NCBI GenBank assembly: GCA_932521035.1
Contig: OW051492.1
Location: forward strand, 7,378,001-7,442,000
Reading direction: 5' to 3'
Length of the DNA stretch: 64,000 bases
Origin: Oscheius dolichura
Lineage: Eukaryota; Nematoda; Chromadorea; Rhabditida; Rhabditidae
The translations under genes and the position numbers were made by a program. Under the pieces are notes generated by a model, which saw only the letters and a program-made list of their open reading frames with translations, was not told the DNA's origin and did no database searches. Below, piece after piece: positions 48,074 to 59,689 of the stretch. The first letter of the stretch is position 1, and each line of letters opens with the position of its first letter.

Positions 48074-48573
48074 ATGGATGTTTGTTCCTCCGAATGTGTT
48101 CTATCAATTCTAGTCATCGGAATCATTTGGGGCGCGACGAATCCCCTCCTCCGGCTGGGATCCGCCGTCGCCGCCGCAAAACGAGAAACTTCTCCTCCCT
48201 CTAAAAGTATTATTTCTCCTTTTAAAATTGCCATAAATCCGCTTAAAGATAAAATTCTGCAAATAGCCAGCGACTTTTGGCATCTCTTTCGCTGTTGGCA
48301 GTTCTCCGTGCCGTTTGCCCTCAACCAGGCCGCTTCTGTGGGTTATCCAGGCCTTTCCCCGCGTATCCCTCCCATTTCTAGGTCCTGTTCAATGTTTTGG
48401 TGGCCCGGTTTCCCATTTCCGTAGTGGTTCCCACGACGAATGCCATCCAGCTCGTGTCGACGGCCATCTGCGGCCAGCTGCTCGGCGAGAAGCAGAGCCA
48501 CCCGCGAATCTGGCTCGGTTACCTCTTGACCATCTCCGGAATTGTTCTCATGCTCACCGCTGACGGGTTATAA
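48074..48573 (+). CDS. TMEM234: TMEM234-family four-TM protein
   Basis: Small membrane protein of the TMEM234 family (EamA/DMT-like fold; loss disturbs the kidney filtration barrier in zebrafish). TM1 with the family signature: LSILVIGIIWGATNPLLRLG. Later segments are FALNQAAS, VLFNVLVARFPISVVVPTTN, then AIQLVSTAICGQLLGEK and WLGYLLTISGIVLMLTADG. The layout and length (about 150 residues) match. One 44-nt intron (48338-48381) joins in phase. An acceptor-like TTTTTGCAG lies about 13 nt before the ATG. AATAAATAAA directly follows the stop. Confidence 0.88.
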
Positions 48574-49198
48574 TAAATAAACTATCCTCTTTTTCAAAAT
48601 AAGACCTTTGACCTCCCTCCCAGGCTTTTTCGATGTTTTGTTCTAGACTTTGCTCCGTCGAAAATATTTTCGCCTGAATCATTTTTGCCTATTACGAAAG
48701 ACCCGTCGCCCTCATCATTCGGCGGGCTCTCTCTCGCGAGCAAGCACACCACGTCGCGGCTGCCTATCGACGCCCGCCGCCGGTGGGCTCCACAACGGCC
48801 GCCCCGTCCTTTTATCTCCCGTCGTCTCCTTTTTCAGTCTCCTTATTTTCTATCTACCGTACTCTTCTCCCCCTTTCTTCTTGTCCTAAAAGAAGAGACA
48901 ACCAGTTCTTGTCCATCGTCCTCACTTGTTATCTTTCCTCTACGGAGAATGGTCCCATTGGCCCCGAGGAAGAGATCCCCACGGCAACCGGGCGCCCTCC
49001 TCCATTTCACAACCTTTCCTAAAAAGTATCCCCAAAAAACAGTTTTCTCGAAAGTTCGCTTATCGATCCGAGTCGGTGTTCTCTGCTCCTCTCTTTCTCG
49101 TCTGTCTGCCGCCTGGGATCCCCCGCTGTAACAGGCTCCTTACCTTCGCTTTAATCGGTCCTCCTCTTCCGGCGATAACAGTCCTCCTCCCGTTTCAG
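48574..49198. other. Pyrimidine-rich spacer
   Basis: The plus strand is rich in CTCCT/TTCTC tracts. Several frames are open, but none shows a domain or a splice-consistent chain. Confidence 0.4.
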
Positions 49199-50133
49199 AC
49201 AGCTCACCGTTGTCTCTCTTGCTCGCGTCTACTCCCACAGCTCTACGCACTCCGAGGGAGAGGGTGTGTATGGGCATAGCGACCGCCTGTCCCCGTTACT
49301 TCGAAGATTTCGTCAGAGGAATCTAGTGAACCTTCTATAGGACCCTCAAGGGTGAGTTATTCTTCCTTTTTCCCCGTTTTATTTTATAGATACTGTCCCA
49401 AAAAATGGGGGGAAGGGGTCTTGCCGCGAAGCTCTGAAATGAATCCGGGGAGATGAATCACCCTGACGCACATGACGTGGGGGGCAAATTCCCGGTCAAA
49501 GTTGCTGGTAAACATTGAGAAAGGGGAGCAATCAGAGAAGGGACTAGCAGGGGGACAAACAGAACCCACTTGCAGAGGATCAGGAACTGATCTGGTAGGG
49601 AAAGGGACAGCTAGAGGAGATCCTCCTGTTCAAGATCCACCTTCCTAGGAGATCGCCCTGTTGTCCTGTCCTCCCCCGGCCCGGGCACTCATCTGGTAGT
49701 CAAAACCCTCCTTCACAAAGGCCATAAATCGCGAAGAAAGTCAAAGTCTACCCCGTGGCGGAGCCAGAGACCAGTCAACAAAAAAAACCCGCAAACTCCA
49801 ATTTGAATGGCCCCACCTTCAGTCAGAAGTTCTCTTTCACCTCGGGAGGTCCCTTTACCTGGGGCTAGAAAAAGAGCTGACGTGGTGCCCCTCGATAAGA
49901 TAACTTGGGAGCTTTCCGAGCTCTATCAGCTGCCTTTCCCCTCGTGTCTCTGATTTTCACCAATTTCAGGAGGAGGAGTCAACTCTCTACCTAGTCGAAG
50001 CCCATCCCCAGCTTCGAGCCAACACCCTCCAGGCCGACAAGAACGCCGAGCCCCCCTGGGATCCCGATCCAGGCCAGGTATGTCCCTCTAATTATTTTTC
50101 TATCTAAATCTCAGCTTTCAGGCTTTCTTCTAA
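49199..50133 (+). CDS. Candidate small spliced gene, unrecognised
   Basis: Three exons would join in phase: 49199-49325 (TVVSLARVYSHSSTHSEGEG region), 49970-50077 (EEESTLYLVEAHPQLRANTL then QADKNAEPPWDPDPGQ) and 50122-50133 (AFF, stop), the last followed at once by AATAAA. The middle exon has the GC-ending codons of nearby genes and clean splice sites. The start is not identified and the 645-nt intron is long for this region, so the gene model is tentative. Confidence 0.3.
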
Positions 50134-50419
50134 AATAAAAACCCCACATTCTCCTTGCGTGTCCGCTTCACTGCCGGCACGCCCGTCTAAAATAAGAGTA
50201 GCTACAGCGCGCGCTCCTACGCGCGCCGTCGTGGGTAGCCTCCAGAAGGTTACGCCGTTGCCCCCTCTCCCGTGTTGCTGGTTCTCTCCGGCTGAGGTTG
50301 CAGCGCGTGTGGACAAAACCCGCCACATTCCACCCTAATCCTCTCAGGTAAGACTCATCCTCCAATCAAAAAAGCAGACTCTTTCAGGAACTCCCCCTAA
50401 TTTTTCTAATTTCTGCCTG

Positions 50420-51972
50420 ATGGTGTCTTCCCGTCAGAGACTTCCCTCCGCCACCTACCACTCCTCCGGAGACGAGTGCTGGACCCGCGACATCTATGCC
50501 GACCAGATGATCGCCGTCCATTCTCAGCAGCACCCGGCTGCCGACATCGCCCGCCATGTCGCCGAGAAGCAGGTCTCCTCGGCCCCGTTCTTCGTCATGG
50601 ACGTGCCCTCCGTCCTGAAGGCCGTCGACCTCTGGCAGGCCAACATGGAGCGCTTCACCACCCGCTATGCTCTCCGATGCAATGCCGACCCCGTCTTGGC
50701 CCAGATCCTCGCCGAGACACAGGAGATGGGCTTCGAGGTCCAAAATGACTACGAGATGGAGATGGCCCTCTCGCTCGTCGACCCCTCCAAGATCGTCTAT
50801 TCCCACCCCGTCTGGACTCGGAGGAACATGAAACGCGCCGGCGAGGCCCTCATCGGTACTGTGGTCGTCAGCAACGAGAAGGAGCTCTTCGATGCCACGC
50901 GGTTCGCTCCCTATGCAAAGTAGGCCGCCCCCTTGAATAGGTCTAAAGATTAGAGTTCAGGGTCCTCATTGTGGTGGCCATTCCCGGATGCCAGGCCCGT
51001 CAAGAGTCCTTCGCCGTTAACCAGGGATGTTCTATCGAGATGGCCGAGGATCTCCTCAAGATGGCCTATGACACCTGTGCCAACTTCGACGGCTTCGCCT
51101 TCCACATCGACAACCGCGACTCGTCTGCCTACTTCAAGGCCTTCAAATACATCAAGGACCTGTGGCAGGCGGCCGTCCAGAACGGTCTCTCTCCGAGGAC
51201 CGTCTCTGTTGGAGGTGGCTTCCGCTTCCTGGAGAAGACACTCTTCCAAGAGGTAGGACTCGTCTATCTTTCTCTTTACAGTACCCTTTTAGGTGACTCG
51301 TGACCTCCACGAAGCCGTCGAACGTTTCTTCCCCTTGGAGGACTTCCCCTTCCTGAAACTGATCTCCACCCCAGGTCGATTCTTCGCCACCCCGGCGTTC
51401 TCCCTCTGCACCAGTGTTATTGGCAAGCAGAGAATTGAAGGTTAGTTTCTTTTACTTTTTTCTGTTAAATATACAATTTCCAGAAAATGAGATGCCGTTC
51501 TATCGCTATTTCACCAACGAGAGCATCTACGGTGCCTTCGGATGCCGCCTGGCCGACGTCGTGCCGGAATGCAAACCGTTGAAGGAGAACACCCAGGACG
51601 AGATAGAGGCCTACGGCTCCGTAATGGGACCGTCGACGGATCCGATGGAACTGCACATGAAGATGTTCGTCTCCCGTCAGCTGGCCGTCGGCGAATGGCT
51701 CTTCTGGGAGAACATGGGTGCCTACTCGATGCCCATCGGGGAGGACTGCCTCTCCCATCCCGTCTACTATTTCGCTGGCAAAGACAATTGGTAAGGAAAC
51801 GAGGGGACACCAATATAATGGATATTACAGGGAACTGATCAACAAGCGCCGCTTCTCCCACCAGCAGCTGGAGACCATCTCGGACGTCGGCTCGGACGCG
51901 GCCTCGGACGTGGTCACCGACGACGAGGACGACTCTCTGGCCTTCGACACCCTCTTCCCGTACTCTTACTAA
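50420..51972 (+). CDS. Ornithine decarboxylase homologue, antizyme-inhibitor-like pseudoenzyme
   Basis: Fold type III decarboxylase homologue. True ODC makes putrescine with PLP; antizyme inhibitors are inactive ODC relatives that sequester antizyme. Family blocks: APFFVMDVPSVLKAVDLWQ, RYALRCNADPVLAQILAE, CSIEMAEDLLKMAYDTCANF, GFAFHIDN, RTVSVGGGFRFLEKTLF, TPGRFFATPAFSL, NESIYGAFGCRLADVVPE, GPSTDPMELHMK and EWLFWENMGAYSMP. Catalytic positions are lost: the PLP lysine (YAVKCN in ODC) is Arg in YALRCN, the active-site Cys (GPTCDG) is Thr in GPSTDP, and the Glu of EPGR is Thr in STPGR. Five exons with introns 50920-50960, 51253-51292, 51441-51483 and 51791-51830 join in phase. The tail is very acidic (SDVVTDDEDDSLAF). 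It is most probably a regulatory pseudoenzyme. Confidence 0.9.
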
Positions 51973-53527
51973 TTTCCCCTTCCCTATGGTTTGTCCTGCC
52001 CTTTCTTTCGCTCTGTTTTTCCCTCCCTCTCTCTCTCTCTCTCAGACAGACATAATCCCCAAAATACCCAATTTATAGTTGTTATTTGTTCTTTCCGGTG
52101 GAATAAAGAGTCAATTGGCACGTGTGCCTAGGGGAGGACGAGGGCAATCGAGCTGAAAGCTGTTATAAGCCCCGAATAAGCCATTTTCTGACCCCTCGGG
52201 GTTGCCCCCATAAATCAGAGCCGGGTCTCCTGACTCCTCCGCCTGATAATATTTTAATATGTGTCGCACACGAGGGGCGCGCCGATCTAGCGACACATCT
52301 CTCCCTGCCGTCATCCCAGAGATCTTCCGAGTGTCACCTATAATTTGGCCACTTTTATTGGGGAAATAAGGCCCCGCTTTTCATTTTTCTAGTGTTTCAG
52401 TAGCCGATTTCCAGTAGATTTCCGAGGAAAGTCGTCCTCCTCCCTCCACTTTGGCCGGCCAGGGTTTATTTTGCACTGGTCTCCCCCGGCCTGTTCCCTC
52501 GCAGAGAGAAGGCGTCTTTTTGTCCTCCTCCCCTCCAAATTTCTCCTTTGTTTACGTGATTTTTGAGACGATTCGAAATTGGGAATATGATCTATGATAT
52601 TTACTTTGGAGCTGTCCGTTGCATGTCCTGCCTTCTCTTCTAATATTTTGTGGTCTCCTTGGTCTCCCCATTCCGCCTTCCCCCCATCCTCCTTCCTCCT
52701 TCTCTCCCCCCTAGGTCTTAAAATTAGGCAAAACCAAATCCGTGTCTCTCCCCCGAAATGGCCCCTTGTTTGCCGGGCTCTTCCCCCTCAAGCAGCGGAT
52801 CTTCCTTTGTCGCCTCTAATAATGGGAGAGATGTCTCCCGCCCCGGCGGCGGCACTTCCTTCCCCTCCACATGTTCTCTAACCCCCCGCGATGAGGTAAC
52901 CCCCACAAGAAATAAGAGAGCCAATTAGCAATGCGCATCGTTTTCATCTCGTCAGCTCTCATTCAGGCTACCCTGGAGCCCAGGATGTGACGAGTCGATG
53001 GGGGTGCTCCCTTCTCCGACGGCTACCTCCCTTCCGACACCGCCGATTGCTGCTCTTCTCCTCGTATACAGGTTCGTTCTCGGTCAGGGCAGATCCCCCT
53101 CGGGCCATACTCTTCTAATTCCCGTCCATAGCCTAAAAGGGGATGTCTCCTGCACACATAGCTTCCGTTTCGGGCAAATGAACCGTGTCAGAAAAGAAGA
53201 CACGTTCTCCTGAAGTCAATAGAAAGTGACCAACAGTTACCGTAACCTCCTCCCTAGAAAATGAGGGGTACACGCCTTGCCCAGCCGCCCTCCGCCCATG
53301 TTGTTTCCCTTACCATCCGTCTATTTTGACAATCTCTGTCAATTGTCTCCAAAAACCAGCGAAAACACAAAGAAACTCGCCCAAATTGGACATTTCTCCC
53401 AGCTAATCTGATGCACTAAACGTCACCCCGGAGGAGCCATCTCTCCCATTTACGAGGAAATGCATCTCCTTAGCTTTTATGCGCACATTTGATGGGTCTG
53501 CTCGGATATAACATCCTCCGGTTACAG
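51973..53527. other. Sparse GC-rich region with a CT microsatellite
   Basis: It follows the antizyme-inhibitor-like gene (AATAAA near 52102). A (CT)n run lies near 52026-52045. A plus-strand frame at about 52998-53074 (PPIAALLLVYR) could be an upstream exon of the gene fragment at 53528-53876, but this is not supported. Confidence 0.4.
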
Positions 53528-53876
53528 CATCCCCGCGGTACTCCTCCTCTCCGTCTGCTGTGTCATCCGCTGGCGGCCGTGCAGTCATATCTCTTCCCCG
53601 AAGCAGTTCTTCAAGTAATCTCGTCTCCTTCTTGTACAGAGCATCCTCCCCTTTCAGGTGGTATTTCCTATGCTGCTCAAAAGAAGCGATTGACGAGTTA
53701 CAGGCCGCTGACCGGCATAATATCCTGCCCATCGATGTCCAGGTCAGCCACCCGCCAGTTACCGTAATCCTCCGCTTTGGGCCATAAGTCTTTTCTTTGT
53801 AATAAATAAACTTCAGAGTCTGGCCTCGTTGGTCTCCGAGACAGACGTGGAAGAGACAGCGACGACGTCCATCTGA
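53528..53876 (+). CDS. 3' exons of an unrecognised membrane protein
   Basis: Three exons in phase: 53528-53614 (hydrophobic IPAVLLLSVCCVIRW, then SPKQFF), 53658-53742 (WYFLCCSKEAIDELQ, then AADRHNILPIDVQ) and 53817-53876 (SLASLVSETDVEETATTSI, stop). AATAAA lies near 53946. This looks like a last TM segment with a Cys-Cys juxtamembrane site and an acidic cytosolic tail. The N-terminal exons were not found, so the family is unknown. Confidence 0.4.
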
Positions 53877-54255
53877 TGCCCTTCCCTCCCCCGACATAAT
53901 CCTTTTCTCGTTCATTTGGGTCACCCCTACGGCTTTCCTCCAGACAATAAAAATTCATAATAATTTACCTATTTCTAATATCACAAAAGACAGCACCAAA
54001 CAGTGGAATGTCGGCCTGGGCGGGGTGTAACAGTGAGGCGTCGACTCATCCGAGGACGGCGGCGTCTAAAAGGTTCCCCGTTAGTCATATTCTGGCCGTC
54101 CTCCGTCTCCTCCCACCGATTTCATTTTTACTTTCTTCTCACCTTCCTTTCTTTTCAACTCCTATGAAAAGTAACGTTTTCAGGTACCGGCATAAATTCG
54201 GTGCTTTTCTCTTTACATGAGTAGAACAAATGGGCTAGAGGGCAACTAGGACGCA

Positions 54256-54518
54256 ATGGTCGCGCGCTTTAAGTCTCACTACGAGGGCATCATGCTCACA
54301 GAAACAGCCATGGAGAAGCTGGAGCCGTGCGTCCAAGGACCCACAGAATCGGCTGCATCATTCGGCAACACGATGATCGAACTCGTCCACAGCGCCATGG
54401 CCGGAGAAGAGGAGACCTGCAGCCGAACGTCAGGTACCATGCTACTGGCCGGCCCTCGGACATCAAGAGCTTCGTCAAGAAAAACTCGCGGGCGTTTGCC
54501 GTCAAACTCACTGATTGA
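54256..54518 (+). mobile_element. Possible retrotransposon gag-like remnant
   Basis: The frame from 54256 (KSHYEGIMLTETAMEKLEP, then QGPTESAASFGNTMIEL and VHSAMAGEEE) resembles the helical core of LTR-retrotransposon Gag, where a Q-x-x-x-E-S-x-x-x-F/Y block is common. A second frame, reached only by a frameshift, gives DLQPNVRYHATGRPSDIKSF and a stop at 54518. No polymerase, zinc knuckle or LTR is seen nearby. It is a broken fragment at best, and the family assignment is weak. Confidence 0.3.
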
Positions 54519-54668
54519 ATTTTCTTGTAGCAGGTAAATTGCCCTCGTTAGTCCCGCTCTTTTAGGGGCAAGGACTGAGGACAGTCCTAAGTAAGGATGG
54601 GGAGCTGTAGAGCCGTCGGTGAGAGGACAAACAACGGTCCCATTCTAATAATCACAGTTTCAGGATCT

Positions 54669-54729
54669 GTTCTGACTGGCTAGTCAGAACGAGGCCACCC
54701 CCGTTGGTGGCTGACTGGCTAGGCAGAAC
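54669..54729. repeat. Nested palindromic repeats
   Basis: 54669-54690 is a near-perfect palindrome (GTTCTGACTGGC followed by TAGTCAGAAC). A related half, CTGACTGGCTAGGCAGAAC, lies at 54711-54729. Between them GGCCACC and GGTGGC are also complementary. The whole can fold into a small cruciform and sits just past the gag-like remnant. Confidence 0.75.
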
Positions 54730-55214
54730 GGTCCGTGAGGATCGGCCATAACAAGGACTCGAAAAAAATCCCTCGTCCCATCAAAAATCAATAGAAAAAA
54801 CTTCTGAAGACTGTACAGAAGACAGAAGAATGAAATGGGACGACATGACCTTTGTTCGACTGTCGGCCAGAAGTGGAGACTGTGAGAGTCTACGGAGGCT
54901 ACACTACCTGTATTGCTTACGGATACACCCAGCTCCCAACAATGCCCCAAACACAGATCAGAAGTTTTAGAGAAAAAAAATCCAAGGAGCATACAGGCAG
55001 AGCTTTGGAAACAAATGTTTCTATTTATCTAGAGGCAGACAATAGCGACGACAAATGCTTTGCGGTTTCTCATCCGCTTGGATGCCCTTTCCTCCCCCAA
55101 CAGTCAAGAAATATGTCAAATAATTTACTCGGTAAGTGTCTGGCATAATACGATTTCGTCTCTTGTTGGCCTTTCTCTGGCTACCCGTGGTGTGTGTCTT
55201 CTTCTCAAAGAATA

Positions 55215-58200
55215 TCAGCTGCCTTCTCCCCTTAATCTGCCCTCGTTAACCAGGGAGGGAGAGGGAGGATACCTGTGAGATGCCTTGGGCAGAGGGGGAG
55301 GCGGTGGCCGCAAATCAACCATCCTCTCGTAGATGTTCTCCTGGTGTCTCCGGGAGAGGGTGCTCTCTGGCGGCGTGTCGTAGATGGGCTCGTGGTCAAA
55401 GGAGTAGAGAAGTTGGGAAGGCGTAGGGGATGCCTCTCGGAATACTGGCAATGGCGGCCGAGCCACCGGTCTCCCGCTCACTGAACTTGCTTGTTACCGT
55501 CTCTGTCCCTTTCTCTTACCGGCCGGAAGGGTGACATGGATATTGCCGTTGGGGAGATGCTGAAGGGACAGGAGATGTGGGGGCACCTCCAGCTGGGTGA
55601 CGGCGGCACACGACGCGTAGTAGACGACGGAGTCCCCGGCCATGGGAACCGAGGGAGTGGCATAGATGACCGGGGCCTTGTCGCTGAGAGCAGTCGACGT
55701 CGGCCGGGAGATCTTGACGACGGCGAAGAGCAACACCCCGACGAGGATCAGTGCCAAGACGGCTAGGACAGCCGACCCCTCCGAGTCGGAGCCCTTCATC
55801 TCCCGGAGAGCAGCCTCGTCTGAACACGACTGGTCATCTTCGGTGGATTTAGTGCCCACCATAACAGACAGGTGCCGCCGGTTCCCATATGCCCTTCTCT
55901 CCACAGAAGATGGTCTCGTGTCCGATCAGGCGGTATCCCTCGTTGCAGGTGTAGTTGGCCTGGGAGTCGAAGGCGTGGCTCTGGGCGTCGGCCTTCCCAT
56001 TGGCTATGGAGGGAGGACGGCCGCAGTCGACTACTGAAAAGGGGAAACATAGGGGGAATCAGAAGAAAACTGACTGGCACAGGATGGAGCAATCCCTCCC
56101 CACTTGGCGTCGGACTGACATTGTCGTCTGCGGTCGCCGACTACTTCACTCCCCGGCGCACAGAGGTACTCTGCCTGAAACGAGGACTACCTCCACCTTG
56201 AGAGAACCTACCTCTGATAGATACGTCGTGGTTGAATTCAAAAGTCTGATGGTCCCAAAGGGGAAAGGCGCCAGCTTTCCACAGTCAAGTTCTGTAACCC
56301 GCTATATCCTCTTCTCCTTTGAAAAATGTCTACTTTTGCACTCGGGGATGCTCCCGCTCCATCGGCCCGTCTCGAGACACTCTCTCTCCGGCATACCCAC
56401 CAGCCTGTATCCCTCGTCGCATGTATAATAGCAGTGTGTCCCAATGGCATAGCTGTGACTGGAGAAGTGAACCCGAGCCGCTTCTCCTACTCCTGGCGAG
56501 GTACAGAACTTGGGCTCTAGAGAAAAGATATTCCAATATTCGATAACGGGAGACTTACTGCTCTGGCAAAGAAAAGCATTCCAGGCAGATTGAACAGCCG
56601 GGAGCCATTTCCATTCCAGGGCACGGGCCAGGAGAACGGCCTCCGCCCTCGATGGCTGTGGGATCTGTTCTAGAGGCCAGTCGGTATCCAGCGGGGAGAT
56701 GGCCTCCCCGTCTGCCCACCGCCATTCCGTCGAGGAGGATGTCACCCCTAAATGATTCGTGTCCTCGTCTCTCCCTGCCCTACCAATCCAGAAGAAGTCC
56801 TTCCTGTGGTCAGAGTGTTCCAGGGCGGCTTGTATGCCCCTCCTGGTGGAGTTGCCTATCCTCAGAGGGAGAGATCCTCCCCGGTCGAGGCACTTCCTCT
56901 GTGCCGCTGCCCAGTCCGAGTGTTCTTCTCTGGAGGCACTGATGCACTGTCCCTCGACCACGGTCAACACGTCCATCGATCCTTGGGCGCATTGCCAGCT
57001 CGAGACTGAAATGGCCCTGTTCATCACTCGGCCCCTTTGTCTTTTCCCGACTGTGTTTGCCCGACCCCCGGCCCATCCAGGCCCGTTATGCAAATGACTG
57101 GCAATTCTTGAAATTCGATCACTTTTTCAACGAGGGGATCTCTTCTTTTCCACTTGAAAATTTACAAATAATAGATATAATAGCCTTTTTGGGGATGAAA
57201 AGGAGCAACTTTATGGAAGAGGCTCGCAGTCCTGCCCTCGCGCCCAAAGGGGAGGATGGCCTATGTTAAATCGAAGTACGGTAACTTTCCACCATTTTCC
57301 CATTAAAAAGTGAATGTCAACATGAACGTCCCTTTGAAAATGCCAAGAACAGTCCCCGAAGAAAATTTTGCCCCCTTGAAAAAGTGCCGTAAACCGGTGT
57401 CTCTGCCGGCTAATGACCAGGAGGAGGAGATGTCCCGAAGCATTCCAGGCCGGCCGCATCCCGAAGGAGATCCCCCCTGGCTCCTGTTCTTTTCTCTTAT
57501 TCAAGAGCACACCGTTTTGTGTTTGCGCGACTTGGTGTCGCATGTCGGATTGGTGACAGCTGAAGGCGCGAAAGTCCTCCTAAGCGCCTGGGCACACGTT
57601 TAAAACAAAGCTGGCGCGGCGACTTGGAGACATCTCCGCGGATCGACATCTCATCACGAAAGAGGCAAAAAGTGCGGGCAATTGGAATTTATTTGACTTT
57701 ATTGGACCAGGGGGGAGGGGGGAGGGGTGGGAGTAGGTTAGGGGCATTGTATGAGGGACAGCTCGTGAGCAGTCGCGGGCCACAAAAGGGGGACTAAGAT
57801 GCTCAAAGGAGGGGAGACTCGGATACTTTAGAGGAATATCTCGTCTGCCCCCTAGAAGGTCAAAAAGGGGGTTTAAAAAATAAGTTTGACCCCCTTTGTC
57901 TACATTTTGGTCTCCCATCTCCCACTTCCCGATTGCTTTTTTCCCGCCCTCTCTCTCTGTATCCAAAAGCCGCTGCGGCTCCTCTACGGAGGGGAGCGGC
58001 TCCCTCGGATGTGAAGAGGGCGGCGCGTCAAGTGGCCAAAACATGGCGCCTAGGAATAGAAGAACACAAACACGCACCTGCGTTCGTGGCGAAGATGTGG
58101 ACAGCACAGAGCTGGAGACGCGTCGCCGCGATGATCCGGACCCGTATCACATGGCTCTGGGCACAGTATAGGGGCTGGGAGGTGTTCTTGGCCAAGGGGG

Positions 58201-59084
58201 CTATGTCACAAATCTGGAGGAGGCACTATGTGAGGAGGAGAGATGGGTTACTCACGTGGATGTCACCATAGTCGGTGATGAGTTCGACCGCGACGATGGT
58301 GGACGAGTGCCGCCCCAGACGGAGGACCAAGCTGTGCACATCGTAGGAACCCAATAATTCCACTTCCCTAAACAATATTCTCGAATTATTAAAAAAAAAA
58401 AGAAGAGAGCTTACCACCAGGATCTTTTCTCGTTGTTTGTCGTGGCACAGAGTCCCTCAGTCAAGACGTAGAGCGGATCTCCGGTCGACTGAATAAAATC
58501 AGTAGGCAGGGAGGAGGACGAACTCGCACCCGTACAGTCTCGGCAGTGACATTTCTTTATATCAAATGGGCCTATGAATTACAATCGTTCCAGCTGCCGA
58601 GGCTCTACGGGTGCATGGGATACCACCCACAGCGGGTAATTGGACTGCCACCCGATCCCCCGGGATGGTTCCCACCTAGGAGTAACATGACCTTTGCCTG
58701 GTCACCAGGGATACTCTACCCCCACTCAATATAACTTTTTTAAAGACATTTGTTCCGTGTGTTTTTGAATTCCGGATACCTGTTGATTGGGCTTGCCGGT
58801 CGCGACATCAATAGCGCAAACCGGTGCCACAGCACTCCATGTCCCATCTGGGCGACATATCCTCTCCTCGGTTCCGATTCGTTCGAATCCAAGAGCGCAG
58901 CTGAATATTATCTACTTTTTAGTCAAAAAACGGAGAATCACCTATATTTGGCAATAGTTTTCGGGGCATAGGGACCCGGCTCGTTAAAGATGACATGACC
59001 ATTTTCGGGGACAAAAGGCTGTAGGCAATGGAGGGCCAATGCCTGCCGTGAGAGAAGTATGGAGAAGAGGAGCGGCAGCAACAT
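55215..59084 (-). CDS. Furrowed-type selectin-like receptor (CCP, fucolectin, C-type lectin, CCPs, TM)
   Basis: Single-pass adhesion receptor with the domain order of Drosophila Furrowed, a planar-polarity and eye-development protein. Twelve exons join in phase. Signal peptide MLLPLLFSILLSRQALA; CCP1 (CLQPFVPENGHVIFNEPGPY to CRPDGTWSAVAPVC); a fucolectin/F5-8-like domain starting DVATGKPNQQ with RSWWEVELLGSYDV and ending LQLCAVHIF; a C-type lectin domain in one large exon (57005-56559: CLDRGGSLPL, STEWRWADGE, WNAFLCQS); three CCPs (for example YTCDEGYRLVG and YTCNEGYRLIG); TM VLAVLALILVGVLLFAVV; and a cytosolic tail. The tail has EPIYDTPPE and ENIYERMVDLRPPPPPLPK, candidate SH2- and SH3-binding motifs. 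There are fewer CCPs than in fly Furrowed. A 1.1-kb intron (57006-58077) precedes the lectin exon. Confidence 0.85.
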
Positions 59085-59689
59085 GGCCCGGAGGAAAGGG
59101 ACGCCGGCTCTTGTACACAAACGGAGCACGCCCCTCGATCGGCTAGCCGGTGAGGAGAGACGGCTCACAAAGGAAGGCAGTTATTCCGGGGAGTCTGACA
59201 TCACCGGAGGCAGAGTAAATGACTCTCTGTGAGCATTACAAAGGACATTTTATGGGTTGCCCGAGTTATTCTCATAGTTATGGCTAGAACTCTACTAATT
59301 GTAACATCTAATTATTTTAGAGGTTCTGTTACAGTAACCCGAGTTAATTATCTTGACTTGAATATAATTTGCTATTTCGTTCCGATCCTCTTGAAAATAT
59401 CGCTTTCCTTCGCGTAGGTCCTGCTCTAAACAGGAAACGCCCTTGTCCGTCTTACGCAAGCAGTTGACTTGCGTCTTGGCGTGAAATGGAGCCTTTTTGT
59501 TCCGGGACATTTGGACACACAAACTCTCGCCGGTGTTAAACTAGCCTTTTGAGTTGCGTGGAAATAGTCGTGTGAAGTGTCTTTGACTTTTTATTAATAC
59601 GCGTGACAATGATGTGTAGTGGAATGTAGAACCCTGACAAATTATAAAGCAAGATAAAGAAACAAGTAAATAAATATTATAAACGAAGA
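59085..59689. other. GC-to-AT transition region
   Basis: The upstream side of the furrowed-type gene and the 3' flank of the next minus-strand gene. The composition turns AT-rich near 59.2 kb. No gene is supported. Confidence 0.4.

Noticed and set aside
53403..53924. 173-codon open frame (minus)
   Set aside because: The plus strand gives three in-phase exons with splice sites, a TM segment, a stop and a poly(A) signal; the minus frame has no recognisable feature.
58860..58900. tRNA B-box-like GTTCGAATCC
   Set aside because: It lies inside a coding exon of the furrowed-type gene and no cloverleaf or A-box can be built around it.
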